A stretch of 12,355 nucleotides of DNA from Pseudomonadota bacterium (lineage in GTDB: Bacteria > Pseudomonadota > Gammaproteobacteria > GCA-001735895): positions 1 to 12,355 of the forward strand of contig JACZQS010000030.1 in assembly GCA_022545625.1 (NCBI GenBank), given 5' to 3'. Positions 1-6,952 of the stretch are shown here, one piece after another (the first letter of the stretch is position 1; each line of letters starts with the position of its first letter). Both the position numbers and the translations under genes were made by a program. The notes under the pieces are model-generated. The model saw nothing but the letters and a program-made list of their open reading frames with translations. It was not told where the DNA came from and did not search any database.

Positions 1-50
1 TGAAATCTGTTGTATAACAGGGGTTTAGGCACACCTCAAAAAAGGAAAAA

Positions 51-124
51 TGGAGGCTGAGGGCGGAATCGAACCGCCGTACACGGCTTTGCAGGCCGCT
101 GCATGACCACTCTGCCACCCAGCC
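51..124 (-). tRNA. cysT: tRNA-Cys (anticodon GCA)
   Basis: On the minus strand the segment folds as a tRNA. The 7-bp acceptor stem pairs GGCTGGG (118-124) with CTCAGCC (55-61), with one G-U pair. The discriminator base is U (54), as expected for tRNA-Cys, and the CCA end is encoded at 51-53. The anticodon loop reads CTGCAAA with GCA at 90-92, and the T arm contains GGTTCGATTCC. It lies downstream of tRNA-Gly on the same strand, matching the E. coli glyW-cysT order. In E. coli a leucine tRNA (leuZ) follows; the 50 nt left before the window edge show no start of it. Confidence 0.96.
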
Positions 125-174
125 AATTCCGGACGTATCTATTAAGCGTCTTTTAATATACTTCTTCAATATGT

Positions 175-200
175 AAAAAGGCCTCGATTGAATCGAAGCC
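175..200 (-). terminator. Hairpin plus T-run between tRNA-Gly and tRNA-Cys
   Basis: Positions 180-200 form a near-perfect palindrome with one C-A mismatch at 183/197. On the minus strand it is followed directly by five T (175-179), so it looks like a weak intrinsic terminator. It sits 7 nt past the CCA end of tRNA-Gly and about 50 nt before tRNA-Cys. It could partly terminate transcription after tRNA-Gly, or act as a stem that exposes processing sites in a joint precursor. I saw no convincing separate promoter for tRNA-Cys in 125-174, which favours partial read-through. Confidence 0.45.
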
Positions 201-207
201 CGAAAAC

Positions 208-283
208 TGGAGCGGGAAACGAGATTCGAACTCGCGACCCCAACCTTGGCAAGGTTGTGCTCTACCAGCTGAGCTATTCCCGC
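208..283 (-). tRNA. glyW: tRNA-Gly (anticodon GCC)
   Basis: The minus strand gives a complete cloverleaf. The acceptor GCGGGAA (277-283) pairs perfectly with TTCCCGC (212-218), the discriminator is U (211), and CCA is encoded at 208-210. The D arm contains AGCTCAGCTGGTAGAGC, the anticodon loop is TTGCCAA with GCC at 248-250, and the T arm contains GAGTTCGAATCTC. It is the first tRNA after the promoter at 296-323, with a predicted leader of only about six nucleotides. Confidence 0.98.
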
Positions 284-295
284 AAAAGAGCCGCT

Positions 296-323
296 ATTCT
301 ATAGATTCACTTTAAACTGTCAA
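296..323 (-). promoter_or_regulatory. Sigma70-type promoter of the tRNA-Gly/tRNA-Cys unit
   Basis: On the minus strand there is a perfect -35 TTGACA (318-323), a 16-bp spacer, and a -10 TAGAAT (296-301, five of six consensus bases). A GC-rich stretch, AGCGGCTC, follows the -10. GC-rich discriminators are typical of stringently controlled stable-RNA promoters. The expected start near 289-290 is about six nucleotides before the tRNA. The promoter lies in the 60-nt gap after pgsA, so the tRNAs need not depend on read-through from the protein genes. Confidence 0.8.
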
Positions 324-343
324 GCGCACCACAGGCTTGTGTT

Positions 344-904
344 TCAACCATTTTTAACTATTACCGGCCAGGCAGCCCTGAGGTATATTACCATCGAAAA
401 AATAGTCAAAATAGCGGCCGCGTAATAGCCCAGAAGACCAATTTCAAAAATGGGTAATCCCATGAATGGCTCGCTATATATCATAAATAATAGCGAAATT
501 AACTGCGTGGTTGTTTTTGCCTTGCCGATAAAAGAAACCTGAACTTTTGTGCTACTGCCCAGTTCGGCCATCCATTCACGCAAAGCGGAAATCGAGATCT
601 CCCTGGCAACTATTACAATTGAGGGTAATGCAACGTAAATACTCGGATGGGCTTCAACCAGTAATACGATTGCGACAACCACCATCAACTTATCGGCCAC
701 CGGGTCAAGAAAGGCACCAAACGGCGATTCCTGCTTTAAGGCGCGCGCCAGGTAACCATCGATCCAGTCGGTAAGGCTGGCAAGGCCGAATATTGCAGCG
801 GCAACGATATTCGACCAGGCAAACGGCAGGTAAAAGACCAGTACGAAAAGCGGTATCAGGCAAATTCGGAACAGGGTGACAGCGGTAGGTATGGTAACTT
901 TCAT
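344..904 (-). CDS. pgsA: CDP-diacylglycerol--glycerol-3-phosphate 3-phosphatidyltransferase
   Basis: This 186-residue inner-membrane enzyme transfers the phosphatidyl group of CDP-diacylglycerol to glycerol 3-phosphate, giving phosphatidylglycerol phosphate, the precursor of phosphatidylglycerol and cardiolipin. The full CDP-alcohol phosphotransferase signature D-x2-DG-x2-AR-x8-G-x3-D-x3-D is present: D46, D49, G50, A53, R54, G63, D67 and D71. The aspartates bind the metal ion. Several hydrophobic stretches (about 5-28, 73-95, 125-143 and 150-180) fit a polytopic membrane protein, and the length is close to E. coli PgsA (182). The ATG start begins with MKVTIPT, as in the family; only a weak GGA lies upstream. 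It starts 18 nt after uvrC, so it is probably the last protein gene of that transcript, as in E. coli uvrY-uvrC-pgsA. Confidence 0.96.
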   Translation of the reverse strand: MKVTIPTAVTLFRICLIPLFVLVFYLPFAWSNIVAAAIFGLASLTDWIDGYLARALKQESPFGAFLDPVADKLMVVVAIVLLVEAHPSIYVALPSIVIVAREISISALREWMAELGSSTKVQVSFIGKAKTTTQLISLLFMIYSEPFMGLPIFEIGLLGYYAAAILTIFSMVIYLRAAWPVIVKNG

Positions 905-922
905 CGGAGTCCATCGATAAAT

Positions 923-2752
923 TTAACCGTGAAAAGTATCATAAATCACCTGTGCGGTCTCTCGATTAATCCCCTTGATTTGCATTAGTTCTTCGATCCC
1001 AGCGCCCTGTACACCTTGTAACCCACCAAATTTATTGAGTAACAATTGGCGCTTTTTCGCTCCGATGCCGATAATTTGCTCGAGACGCGAAGTATTGCGT
1101 TTTTTTGCCCTGGCCCTGCGGTGTCCGGTGATAGCAAATCGATGCGCCTCGTCGCGGATCTGCTGAATTAACAACAAGGCCGGGGAATCCATTTTGATCG
1201 GCAATACGGCGTAGTTTTCGTCGATGATTTCTTCGTATCCCGATTTTCGCTTGGGACCTTTGGAAATTCCCAGCACACGTAAATTATGCTTGGTAGTGAA
1301 AAGATTCAAAGATTCGAAAACCTCGAGCGCGGAACGCAATTGTCCCTTGCCACCATCGATGAATACCAGGTCTGGTAACAGTTCAGCCGAGTGTTGGCGC
1401 TTACTGTAACGACGCTCGAGGACCTGCCTCATTGCGGCGTAATCATCGCCACCCTGAATATCCTTGATATTATAACTACGGTATTCGGACTTGATCGCAC
1501 CTTCCTGTCCAAATACGACGCAGGATGCCCTGGTCGATTCACCCATGGTATGGCTGATATCAAAACACTCGATCCGCTCTGGTGCTCGATCCAGTTGCAA
1601 CTCCTCGATCAATGATTGAAATCGTTTATTGAGGTGGCTGGCTGATAACAGATAACTTTCCAACGCCTGCTTTGCATTGTTTAGCGCGCTTTCAAGGGCA
1701 TGCCTGCGCTTTTCTCGTACCGCGCTGCTAAGACGTACTTTAGTATTCGACAACTGGCTCAGAGTCCTCAAAATTAAAGCCCGGTTTGGTAACTCATGGC
1801 TGACGATGATTTCGTTCGGTATCGGATGACGAGAATAATGCTGAATGATAAAAGTTTCGATCAGTTCTGCTGAACTGGCGTCAAGCTTGACCCGGTTGAT
1901 GAAGGGCTTGTTTCCGAGTGAGGTACCATTACGAATCATAAATAACTGGATACAACAGACATCCTGCTGTACTTCGCAGGCGAGAATATCGATATCGGTA
2001 CTAAATCCAGTTACGTACTGTTTTTCGGTAGCCCGCCTCAGCATTTCGATCTTGTCGCGAATCCGGGCGGCGCCTTCAAAGTCGAGCTGCTGCGAATATT
2101 GCTCCATTAATTCGACCTGCTGATTGATCAGCATGTCGCTCTCACCGCGTAGAAACAATCTCGCCTGTTCAATTTGTTTTTGATAGCTTTGTTCATCGGT
2201 ATGGCCGACGCAGGGACCTGTACAGCGGTTGATCTGATATTGCAAACAGGCGCGACTGCGATTTTTCATCGTCGAATCTTCACAGTTACGCAATTGAAAT
2301 ATTCGCTGAACATGGTTGATCGTATGCCGAATAGATCCAGCGCTCGGAAATGGCCCAAAAAAGGTTCCTTTACGGCTATCTGTTTTACCCCGGTAGACCT
2401 TGAGCCGCGGAAATTTATGGTTGGTCAGGCAAATATATGGATAGCTCTTATCGTCTCGAAATAAAATGTTATACCGGGGATTCAGGTTTTTGATCAAATC
2501 GTTTTCGAGTAACAAAGCCTCACTTTCGGTACGGGTGTTAATGACTTCAATGCGATGAATATTCCTAACCAGCGAAAGTGTTTTTGTCGACAACCCGCTT
2601 TTACGAAAATAACTCGCCAGACGATTCTTCAAATTTTTAGCCTTGCCGACGTAAATTACCTTCTGCTGACTGTCTATCATTCGATAAACACCCGGCATAG
2701 TGCTGACTGTCTTCAGGAAAGACCGATGGTCGAATGCTTGATCGTCAGTCAT
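923..2752 (-). CDS. uvrC: Excinuclease ABC subunit C
   Basis: UvrC makes both cuts flanking a DNA lesion in UvrABC nucleotide-excision repair. All domains are present in 609 residues (E. coli UvrC is 610). The GIY-YIG nuclease at about 18-95 has GVY (21-23), YVG (34-36) and catalytic E83 for the 3' cut. Four cysteines (C157, C169, C177, C181) match the conserved set proposed to hold an Fe-S cluster. The UvrB-binding UVR helix pair is at about 205-240. The RNase H-like nuclease for the 5' cut is at about 385-540, with D398, D466 and H537 corresponding to the known catalytic residues and D436/D437 supplying the fourth. Tandem helix-hairpin-helix DNA-binding motifs occupy 555-608. The ATG overlaps the end of the upstream glycosylase gene by 8 nt, suggesting translational coupling. 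The reading frame is intact. Confidence 0.98.
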   Translation of the reverse strand: MTDDQAFDHRSFLKTVSTMPGVYRMIDSQQKVIYVGKAKNLKNRLASYFRKSGLSTKTLSLVRNIHRIEVINTRTESEALLLENDLIKNLNPRYNILFRDDKSYPYICLTNHKFPRLKVYRGKTDSRKGTFFGPFPSAGSIRHTINHVQRIFQLRNCEDSTMKNRSRACLQYQINRCTGPCVGHTDEQSYQKQIEQARLFLRGESDMLINQQVELMEQYSQQLDFEGAARIRDKIEMLRRATEKQYVTGFSTDIDILACEVQQDVCCIQLFMIRNGTSLGNKPFINRVKLDASSAELIETFIIQHYSRHPIPNEIIVSHELPNRALILRTLSQLSNTKVRLSSAVREKRRHALESALNNAKQALESYLLSASHLNKRFQSLIEELQLDRAPERIECFDISHTMGESTRASCVVFGQEGAIKSEYRSYNIKDIQGGDDYAAMRQVLERRYSKRQHSAELLPDLVFIDGGKGQLRSALEVFESLNLFTTKHNLRVLGISKGPKRKSGYEEIIDENYAVLPIKMDSPALLLIQQIRDEAHRFAITGHRRARAKKRNTSRLEQIIGIGAKKRQLLLNKFGGLQGVQGAGIEELMQIKGINRETAQVIYDTFHG

Positions 2753-3377
2753 GACCCAGTTCTAGTCTAATATCGGCGAATACCCGTTCAAACATTTCTA
2801 CGGTCAGACGCCGGGTTTGGGTGTTATATCGACTACAGTGATAGGAATCTATCAGGCTCAGCCCAACGGCTAACTGATGGCGCGCATGATGTGCAAAGCG
2901 ATATTGTTTTTGCGGCAAATCGAGCGCTTTTAGCACCGCCTTGTGGGCAATTGTACCCAGCGCGAGAATAATCGAACCCGCCGACAGGATTTTAATTTCC
3001 TGGCGTAAAAAACGATTACACTGGTTTATTTCCCGATTCAAGGGCTTATTCTTTGGCGGCAAACATTTCACTGCATTGGTAATGCGACAAAACTTGAGTC
3101 TGACGCCATCATCGAGCGAGACTGAATTCGCTTTATTGGCAAAGCCAAATTTGTGCAGGGTCTCAAACAAAAATCTAGACGATGCGTCCCCGGTAAATGC
3201 CCTTCCGGTAGCATTTGCGCCATGCTTGCCTGGCGCAAGTCCGACGATTAGCAATCGCGCAGACGGATCACCAAACGAATCGACTGGCAAACAGTAATAA
3301 TCAGGGAATTCCTGGCGAACGGCTGCCCTGTACGCTGTCAAACGTTGGCATCGGCGACAGGCAATCACTCCGTCCAC
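2745..3377 (-). CDS. Uracil-DNA glycosylase, probable family 5 (UDGb) type, 4Fe-4S
   Basis: The 210-residue protein belongs to the uracil-DNA glycosylase superfamily, whose members remove uracil and other deaminated bases to begin base-excision repair. The motif GLAPGKHGANATGRAFTGD (46-64) is the active-site region of family 5 enzymes; family 4 has GEAPG there. The second DNA-binding motif is SYHCSRYNTQT (178-188), with Cys where the simplest superfamily version has Pro (HPS). Cysteines C7, C10, C105 and C120 are placed as Fe-S cluster ligands. The start codon is GTG at 3375-3377, three nucleotides after the gacA stop, so translation is probably coupled to gacA; the frame shares 8 nt with uvrC at its end. 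Family membership is clear. Assignment to family 5 rather than a related Fe-S subfamily, and the substrate range, are inferences from motifs. Confidence 0.88.
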   Translation of the reverse strand: MDGVIACRRCQRLTAYRAAVRQEFPDYYCLPVDSFGDPSARLLIVGLAPGKHGANATGRAFTGDASSRFLFETLHKFGFANKANSVSLDDGVRLKFCRITNAVKCLPPKNKPLNREINQCNRFLRQEIKILSAGSIILALGTIAHKAVLKALDLPQKQYRFAHHARHQLAVGLSLIDSYHCSRYNTQTRRLTVEMFERVFADIRLELGHD

Positions 3378-3380
3378 TAC

Positions 3381-4028
3381 TCATCCGGAATGGGCAAATT
3401 CAACCATACCCTGCTCCACCGCAATTTTAATTAAATCTACTTCATTATGCGCGTCGAGTTTTTCAAGCACCCTCAATCGATAGGTGCTGATGGTTTTGGG
3501 ACTCAGGCATAACTTATCCGAAATCTCCAAATTGGTTAGACCCTGGGAAATCATTAACATCACCTGGAACTCGCGACGGGACAGCCTGTCGATTGGGTTG
3601 ACATCATTGCCTGGTAACAGGGACAGGGCCAGTTGCTGGGCTATACTGGATGCGATATACGAACCGCCCGAGTTTACCTGCTTGATCGCCTTGATCATCT
3701 CGTCGACCCCGCATTCCTTGGTTAAATATCCCTTGGCACCGATTTCCAATAAACGTTTCGGAAATGTCTGTTCATTGTGTACCGTAAGGACGATGATTTT
3801 CTGCTTCGGATTGCGTTGCAAAATACGTCGGCAGGCCTCGACTCCGCCAATGCCAGGCATGTTTACATCCATCAGGATCACATCTGGTTTAAGGCTTTGA
3901 GCTAATTGCAGGCTATCCTCACCGCAGTCGGCTTCGCCAACAATTTCCACCTGCTTGCTATCTTCCAGCAGGCGTCGAATCCCGGTTCTTACCAACTCGT
4001 GGTCATCGGTTAACAGGACAGTGATCAT
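3381..4028 (-). CDS. gacA: GacA/UvrY-type response regulator
   Basis: This is a 215-residue NarL/FixJ-class regulator. The receiver domain (1-120) has the acidic pair D8/D9, the phosphoacceptor D54 in LMDVNMPG, T82 and K104. The LuxR-type helix-turn-helix lies at about 145-208 (LSRREFQVMLMISQGLTNLEIS...LSPKTISTYR). In gammaproteobacteria GacA/UvrY is phosphorylated by the hybrid kinase GacS/BarA and activates small RNAs that titrate the translational regulator CsrA/RsmA. The N-terminus MITVLLTDDHELVRTGI and the position upstream of uvrC and pgsA identify it as this orthologue rather than another NarL-family regulator. No kinase gene is present here, as is usual for this unlinked pair. The ATG has a weak GAGAG ribosome site. 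Confidence 0.94.
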   Translation of the reverse strand: MITVLLTDDHELVRTGIRRLLEDSKQVEIVGEADCGEDSLQLAQSLKPDVILMDVNMPGIGGVEACRRILQRNPKQKIIVLTVHNEQTFPKRLLEIGAKGYLTKECGVDEMIKAIKQVNSGGSYIASSIAQQLALSLLPGNDVNPIDRLSRREFQVMLMISQGLTNLEISDKLCLSPKTISTYRLRVLEKLDAHNEVDLIKIAVEQGMVEFAHSG

Positions 4029-4050
4029 AGTGGAACTCTCGCTCGATCGA

Positions 4051-4059
4051 TTTATAGCA
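4051..4059 (-). promoter_or_regulatory. Candidate extended -10 promoter for gacA
   Basis: In the 78-nt gap between fabH and gacA the minus strand carries TGCTATAAA, an extended -10 element (TGn plus TATAAA, five of six consensus bases). No good -35 is visible, which extended -10 promoters can tolerate. The expected start is about 16 nt before the gacA ATG. No obvious intrinsic terminator follows fabH, so read-through from fabH is also possible. Confidence 0.4.
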
Positions 4060-4106
4060 AAACAGCGATCCTGCTACCTGTAATCCATCCCTGTTAGTTA
4101 AAGATA

Positions 4107-5075
4107 CTAAAAACGTGCTAACACTGAACCCCAGGTAAAGCCGCCGCCAAAGGCTTCGAACAATAGTAATTCGTTTTCCTTGATACGCCCGTCTCGTACC
4201 GCAACATCGAGTGCCAGCGGAATCGATGCGGCTGAAGTATTACCGTGTTTATGCACAGTCACAACAACCTGGTCCATAGACATCTTCAATTTTTTAGCAG
4301 TAGCAGTAATGATACGAATATTGGCCTGATGCGGCACCAGCCAGTCGATATCAGATTTCATCATGTTATTGGCCGCTAGCGTTTCGTCAACAATCCGACC
4401 GAGCGTGTTAACCGCCATTTTAAATACTTCATTGCCTTTCATTTCTACAAAAGCTTTGCCGGCTTTAACCTGGTCATATCCGTCGGCAATACCATAGGGG
4501 ACGCGCAGCAGGTTTTCGTACTTGCCATCGGCGTGAATGTGCGTCGATAGAATACCGGTTTCCTCACTTGCCGCCAATACAACCGCGCCCGCGCCATCAC
4601 CAAATAAAACACAGGTGGCTCGATCCTCCCAGTTCAGAATCTTCGAAAATATTTCTGCGCCGACTACCAGGGCATTTTTGCTGCTGCCGGTCTTGATAAA
4701 TTTTTCCGCGATCGCGAGACCGTAGATAAAACCGGTACAAACCGCCTGGATATCGAAAGCGGGACAACCATGGATATCGAGCCTCGCCTGTAAAATGCAG
4801 GCTGAACTGGGGAAAATTTTGTCAGGTGTGGAAGTTGCAATGATAATTAAATCGATATCCTGTGCACTGATTCCGGCAGATTCTATCGCCAGTCGGGATG
4901 CGGCTTCGGCAAGATCAACCGTGGTCTGGCCTTCGACAGCAATGTGTCGCTGCTCGATACCGGTACGTTCCTGAATCCACTGGTCCGTTGTGTCTACGAT
5001 CTTTTCCAGATCACTATTGGTCATGATATTTTCAGGCAGGTAGCCGCCGGTACCAATAATTCGGGCATAGGTCAT
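4107..5075 (-). CDS. fabH: Beta-ketoacyl-ACP synthase III
   Basis: FabH condenses acetyl-CoA with malonyl-ACP to acetoacetyl-ACP, the first elongation step of type II fatty-acid synthesis in the cytosol. The 322-residue thiolase-fold protein has the complete Cys-His-Asn triad: C113 in AVCTGF, H249 in VPHQAN and N279 in KHGNTSAAS. The C-terminal glycine-rich FGGGFTWGS (309-317) is also present. The ATG overlaps the plsX stop in an ATGA arrangement (4 nt), and a GGGGAAG ribosome site lies about 8 nt upstream. The gene is intact and of normal length. Unusually, the next gene downstream is gacA rather than fabD/fabG/acpP. Confidence 0.98.
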   Translation of the reverse strand: MTYARIIGTGGYLPENIMTNSDLEKIVDTTDQWIQERTGIEQRHIAVEGQTTVDLAEAASRLAIESAGISAQDIDLIIIATSTPDKIFPSSACILQARLDIHGCPAFDIQAVCTGFIYGLAIAEKFIKTGSSKNALVVGAEIFSKILNWEDRATCVLFGDGAGAVVLAASEETGILSTHIHADGKYENLLRVPYGIADGYDQVKAGKAFVEMKGNEVFKMAVNTLGRIVDETLAANNMMKSDIDWLVPHQANIRIITATAKKLKMSMDQVVVTVHKHGNTSAASIPLALDVAVRDGRIKENELLLFEAFGGGFTWGSVLARF

Positions 5076-6103
5076 GCGTGAACTTCCCCGGTTTGGGTTA
5101 GATATGACTCTACGACTCGCGATATTCGTTGAGGCACATCCTTTTCAACCTCCATACTAGCAATTTTAATCGCATTAAAAAACGAACTGGTGTCCGCACT
5201 GCCATGACTTTTTACGACGATACCATTCAGACCAAGCAGGCTGGCACCGTTGTAACGCCTGGGATCCAGGGTTTTAGCCACATTCCGTAATACCGGCAAC
5301 GCAATTATTGCCGCTATCCTGGTGATTAGATTTTTCTTGAACTCGCGCTGCAGTATCTGGTTGACCAGTGCTGCCAGGCCCTCACCAGTTTTGAGCGAAA
5401 CATTACCGACAAAGCCATCGGTAACAACCACGTTCACAGTACCCTTGTAAATATCATCACCTTCGACAAAACCATAGTAGTTGAGCCCACTTGATGCGAT
5501 CAGCTGGCTCGCTTTTTTAATACTTTCATTGCCCTTGATTGCTTCGGATCCGATATTCAATAAGCCAACGGTCGGATTTTCCATGCCATCTACCGACTGC
5601 GCCAATACCGAGCCCATAATCGCAAATTGATGCAAATTCTCCGGGGTACATTCAAGATTAGCACCCAGATCGAGCATCAATGTATGACCGGTCATCGAGG
5701 GCAAGATGGTACAGATCGCTGGACGGTTAATCCCAGAAATGGTTTTCAACACATACTTACTAGTAGCCATCAGCGCACCCGTATTACCGGCACTCACACA
5801 AGCCTGAACCTTGTTCTCCTTGACCAGATTGATCGCAACCCGCATCGATGAATCCTTTTTCTTTTTTAGCGCCAACACCGCGGCCTCATCCATCGTTACC
5901 ACTTCAGAGGCATGCTGAATACGGATGCGGGTTTCGTTTGACAGCCCTAGCTTTTCCATCTCGGCACCCAGCCGAACCTGATCACCCACCAGCACCAGCT
6001 GGATGTTGGAAATCTCATTCAAAGCCATTTTCGCCGCAGGAACAGTAACACTGGGACCGTGATCGCCCCCCATTGCATCCAACGCGATGATTTTTGGATC
6101 CAT
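5072..6103 (-). CDS. plsX: Phosphate acyltransferase PlsX
   Basis: PlsX converts acyl-ACP to acyl-phosphate, the donor used by PlsY for the first acylation of glycerol 3-phosphate in phospholipid synthesis. The 343-residue protein shows the family landmarks in order: LDAMGGDHGP (8-17), SAGNTGA (104-110), LDLGAN (144-149), NIGSE (183-187), GFVEGDDI (211-218), TDGFVGN (228-234) and SHGSAD (299-304). The ATG start puts ALDAMGGDHG at the position usual for the family. No Shine-Dalgarno sequence precedes it; the 19 nt upstream are AT-rich and follow directly on the hairpin at 6123-6149. It is probably cotranscribed with rpmF upstream and fabH downstream. Confidence 0.97.
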   Translation of the reverse strand: MDPKIIALDAMGGDHGPSVTVPAAKMALNEISNIQLVLVGDQVRLGAEMEKLGLSNETRIRIQHASEVVTMDEAAVLALKKKKDSSMRVAINLVKENKVQACVSAGNTGALMATSKYVLKTISGINRPAICTILPSMTGHTLMLDLGANLECTPENLHQFAIMGSVLAQSVDGMENPTVGLLNIGSEAIKGNESIKKASQLIASSGLNYYGFVEGDDIYKGTVNVVVTDGFVGNVSLKTGEGLAALVNQILQREFKKNLITRIAAIIALPVLRNVAKTLDPRRYNGASLLGLNGIVVKSHGSADTSSFFNAIKIASMEVEKDVPQRISRVVESYLTQTGEVHA

Positions 6104-6116
6104 TATTTAAATGTCG

Positions 6117-6149
6117 TAAATAAATACGGGCGGATAGGCCGCCCGTATT
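6117..6149 (-). terminator. Strong hairpin between rpmF and plsX (terminator or attenuator)
   Basis: Positions 6123-6149 form a perfect 11-bp inverted repeat (AATACGGGCGG / CCGCCCGTATT) around a 5-nt loop. On the minus strand it is followed by the broken T-run TATTTA. It starts 22 nt after the rpmF stop and ends 19 nt before the plsX ATG. It resembles an intrinsic terminator with an imperfect U-tract, so partial termination between the highly expressed L32 gene and the lipid genes is plausible. It could also protect the 3' end of an rpmF message after processing. Confidence 0.6.
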
Positions 6150-6170
6150 CAATAAGAAGTTATTCCTGAT

Positions 6171-6362
6171 TTATTCGTCATCATCGATAACTTTATCTGC
6201 AATCACTTTGCGCCCACGATAATAACCATCAGCGCTAACGTGATGACGGCGATGGGTTTCTCCCGTGCTTGGCTCAACCGACAGGGTCGCACTCGTAAGC
6301 GCATCGTGCGATCGTCTCATGCCACGTTTGGACGGCGTCTTGCGACTTTTTTGAACAGCCAT
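6171..6362 (-). CDS. rpmF: 50S ribosomal protein L32
   Basis: This is a small basic protein of the large ribosomal subunit, 63 residues long. The N-terminal MAVQKSRKTPSKRGMRRSHDAL and the core RRHHVSADGYYRGRKVI match bacterial L32. It lacks cysteines, so it is the zinc-independent form. Compared with E. coli L32 (57 residues) it has an extra acidic tail ending in IDDDE. A good ribosome-binding site, GGAGAG (6367-6372), precedes the ATG. The yceD-rpmF pair is conserved across many bacteria and links ribosome genes to plsX-fabH. Confidence 0.98.
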   Translation of the reverse strand: MAVQKSRKTPSKRGMRRSHDALTSATLSVEPSTGETHRRHHVSADGYYRGRKVIADKVIDDDE

Positions 6363-6389
6363 GTATCTCTCCGGATATAAATGTTAATT

Positions 6390-6430
6390 GGTACCTGCTC
6401 GGCCTGTGGGTAGTGCCCATCCCTGGTACC
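6390..6430 (-). repeat. Inverted repeat in the yceD-rpmF gap
   Basis: Two copies of the self-complementary hexamer GGTACC (6390-6395 and 6425-6430) bracket a small inner hairpin (TGGG 6407-6410 with CCCA 6416-6419). In the transcript the hexamers can pair to close a 41-nt stem-loop about 18 nt upstream of the rpmF ribosome site. The role is unknown. It could be a weak regulatory or processing element for L32 expression, or chance. Confidence 0.35.
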
Positions 6431-6436
6431 GCGAAT

Positions 6437-6943
6437 TCAATGAGTAGTTTTCAGTTTAGCTAATACCGAAAACGGGTTTTCCTTTGTGGCCTGTTCAGGA
6501 TTTTCCTCCTGAGTTTGCCAAAATTCGTTACACGCTACATCATCGTGCAATGCTACCAGTGGTAATCCGAGAATTAATTCATCTTCTACCATTTTGAAAA
6601 TATCTACTGATCCATTCTCGCTAAAAACTGTATCGAGGCTTGATTCCACGACCTCGGAATCAGTTGGACTGACCAATAGCTTTAATTCGATTTGTAACGG
6701 TATCTCCATTGCCTTAAGGCAACGCTGGCACTCGACCGTCAATCGAGCCTGCAGTCGGCCTTCCACCATCGGTACGTCATAATCACTTTGCCTAAAACTG
6801 AACTCGACCAGAATATCTGATTGACCCGAGAGTAAAAATTCTGACAATCGGCTTAGATCAGCAAGCTCAATTTTACCCTGGAATTTACCGCCTCGAGACA
6901 CTTCCTTTTGAATCTGATAATGGCGTCGTAGTTTTTCCCGCAT
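6437..6943 (-). CDS. yceD: YceD-family (DUF177) large-subunit rRNA accumulation protein
   Basis: This is a 168-residue member of the DUF177 family. Family members are linked to 23S rRNA accumulation (E. coli YceD and plant relatives); the mechanism is not settled. Landmarks are LTVECQRCLKAME (69-81) with C72 and C75, VEDELILGLPLVALH (119-133), C138, and the conserved C-terminal ENPFSVLAKLK (155-165). The immediate rpmF neighbour supports the call. I chose the ATG at 6941-6943; a TTG directly in front could add one residue. No Shine-Dalgarno is visible, and the predicted transcript start almost coincides with the start codon. Confidence 0.93.
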   Translation of the reverse strand: MREKLRRHYQIQKEVSRGGKFQGKIELADLSRLSEFLLSGQSDILVEFSFRQSDYDVPMVEGRLQARLTVECQRCLKAMEIPLQIELKLLVSPTDSEVVESSLDTVFSENGSVDIFKMVEDELILGLPLVALHDDVACNEFWQTQEENPEQATKENPFSVLAKLKTTH

Positions 6944-6952
6944 CAACCGGCT

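Noticed and set aside
7..20. CTGT-N6-ACAG palindrome resembling a LexA box, or a terminator stem after tRNA-Cys
   Set aside because: LexA sites need an 8-nt spacer and this one has 6. As a terminator on the minus strand the 5-bp stem lacks a following T-run within the window.
4029..4106. Possible SOS control of the gacA-glycosylase-uvrC cluster
   Set aside because: No CTGT-N8-ACAG site is present in the upstream gap; the ACAG/CTGT words there are in the wrong order or spacing.
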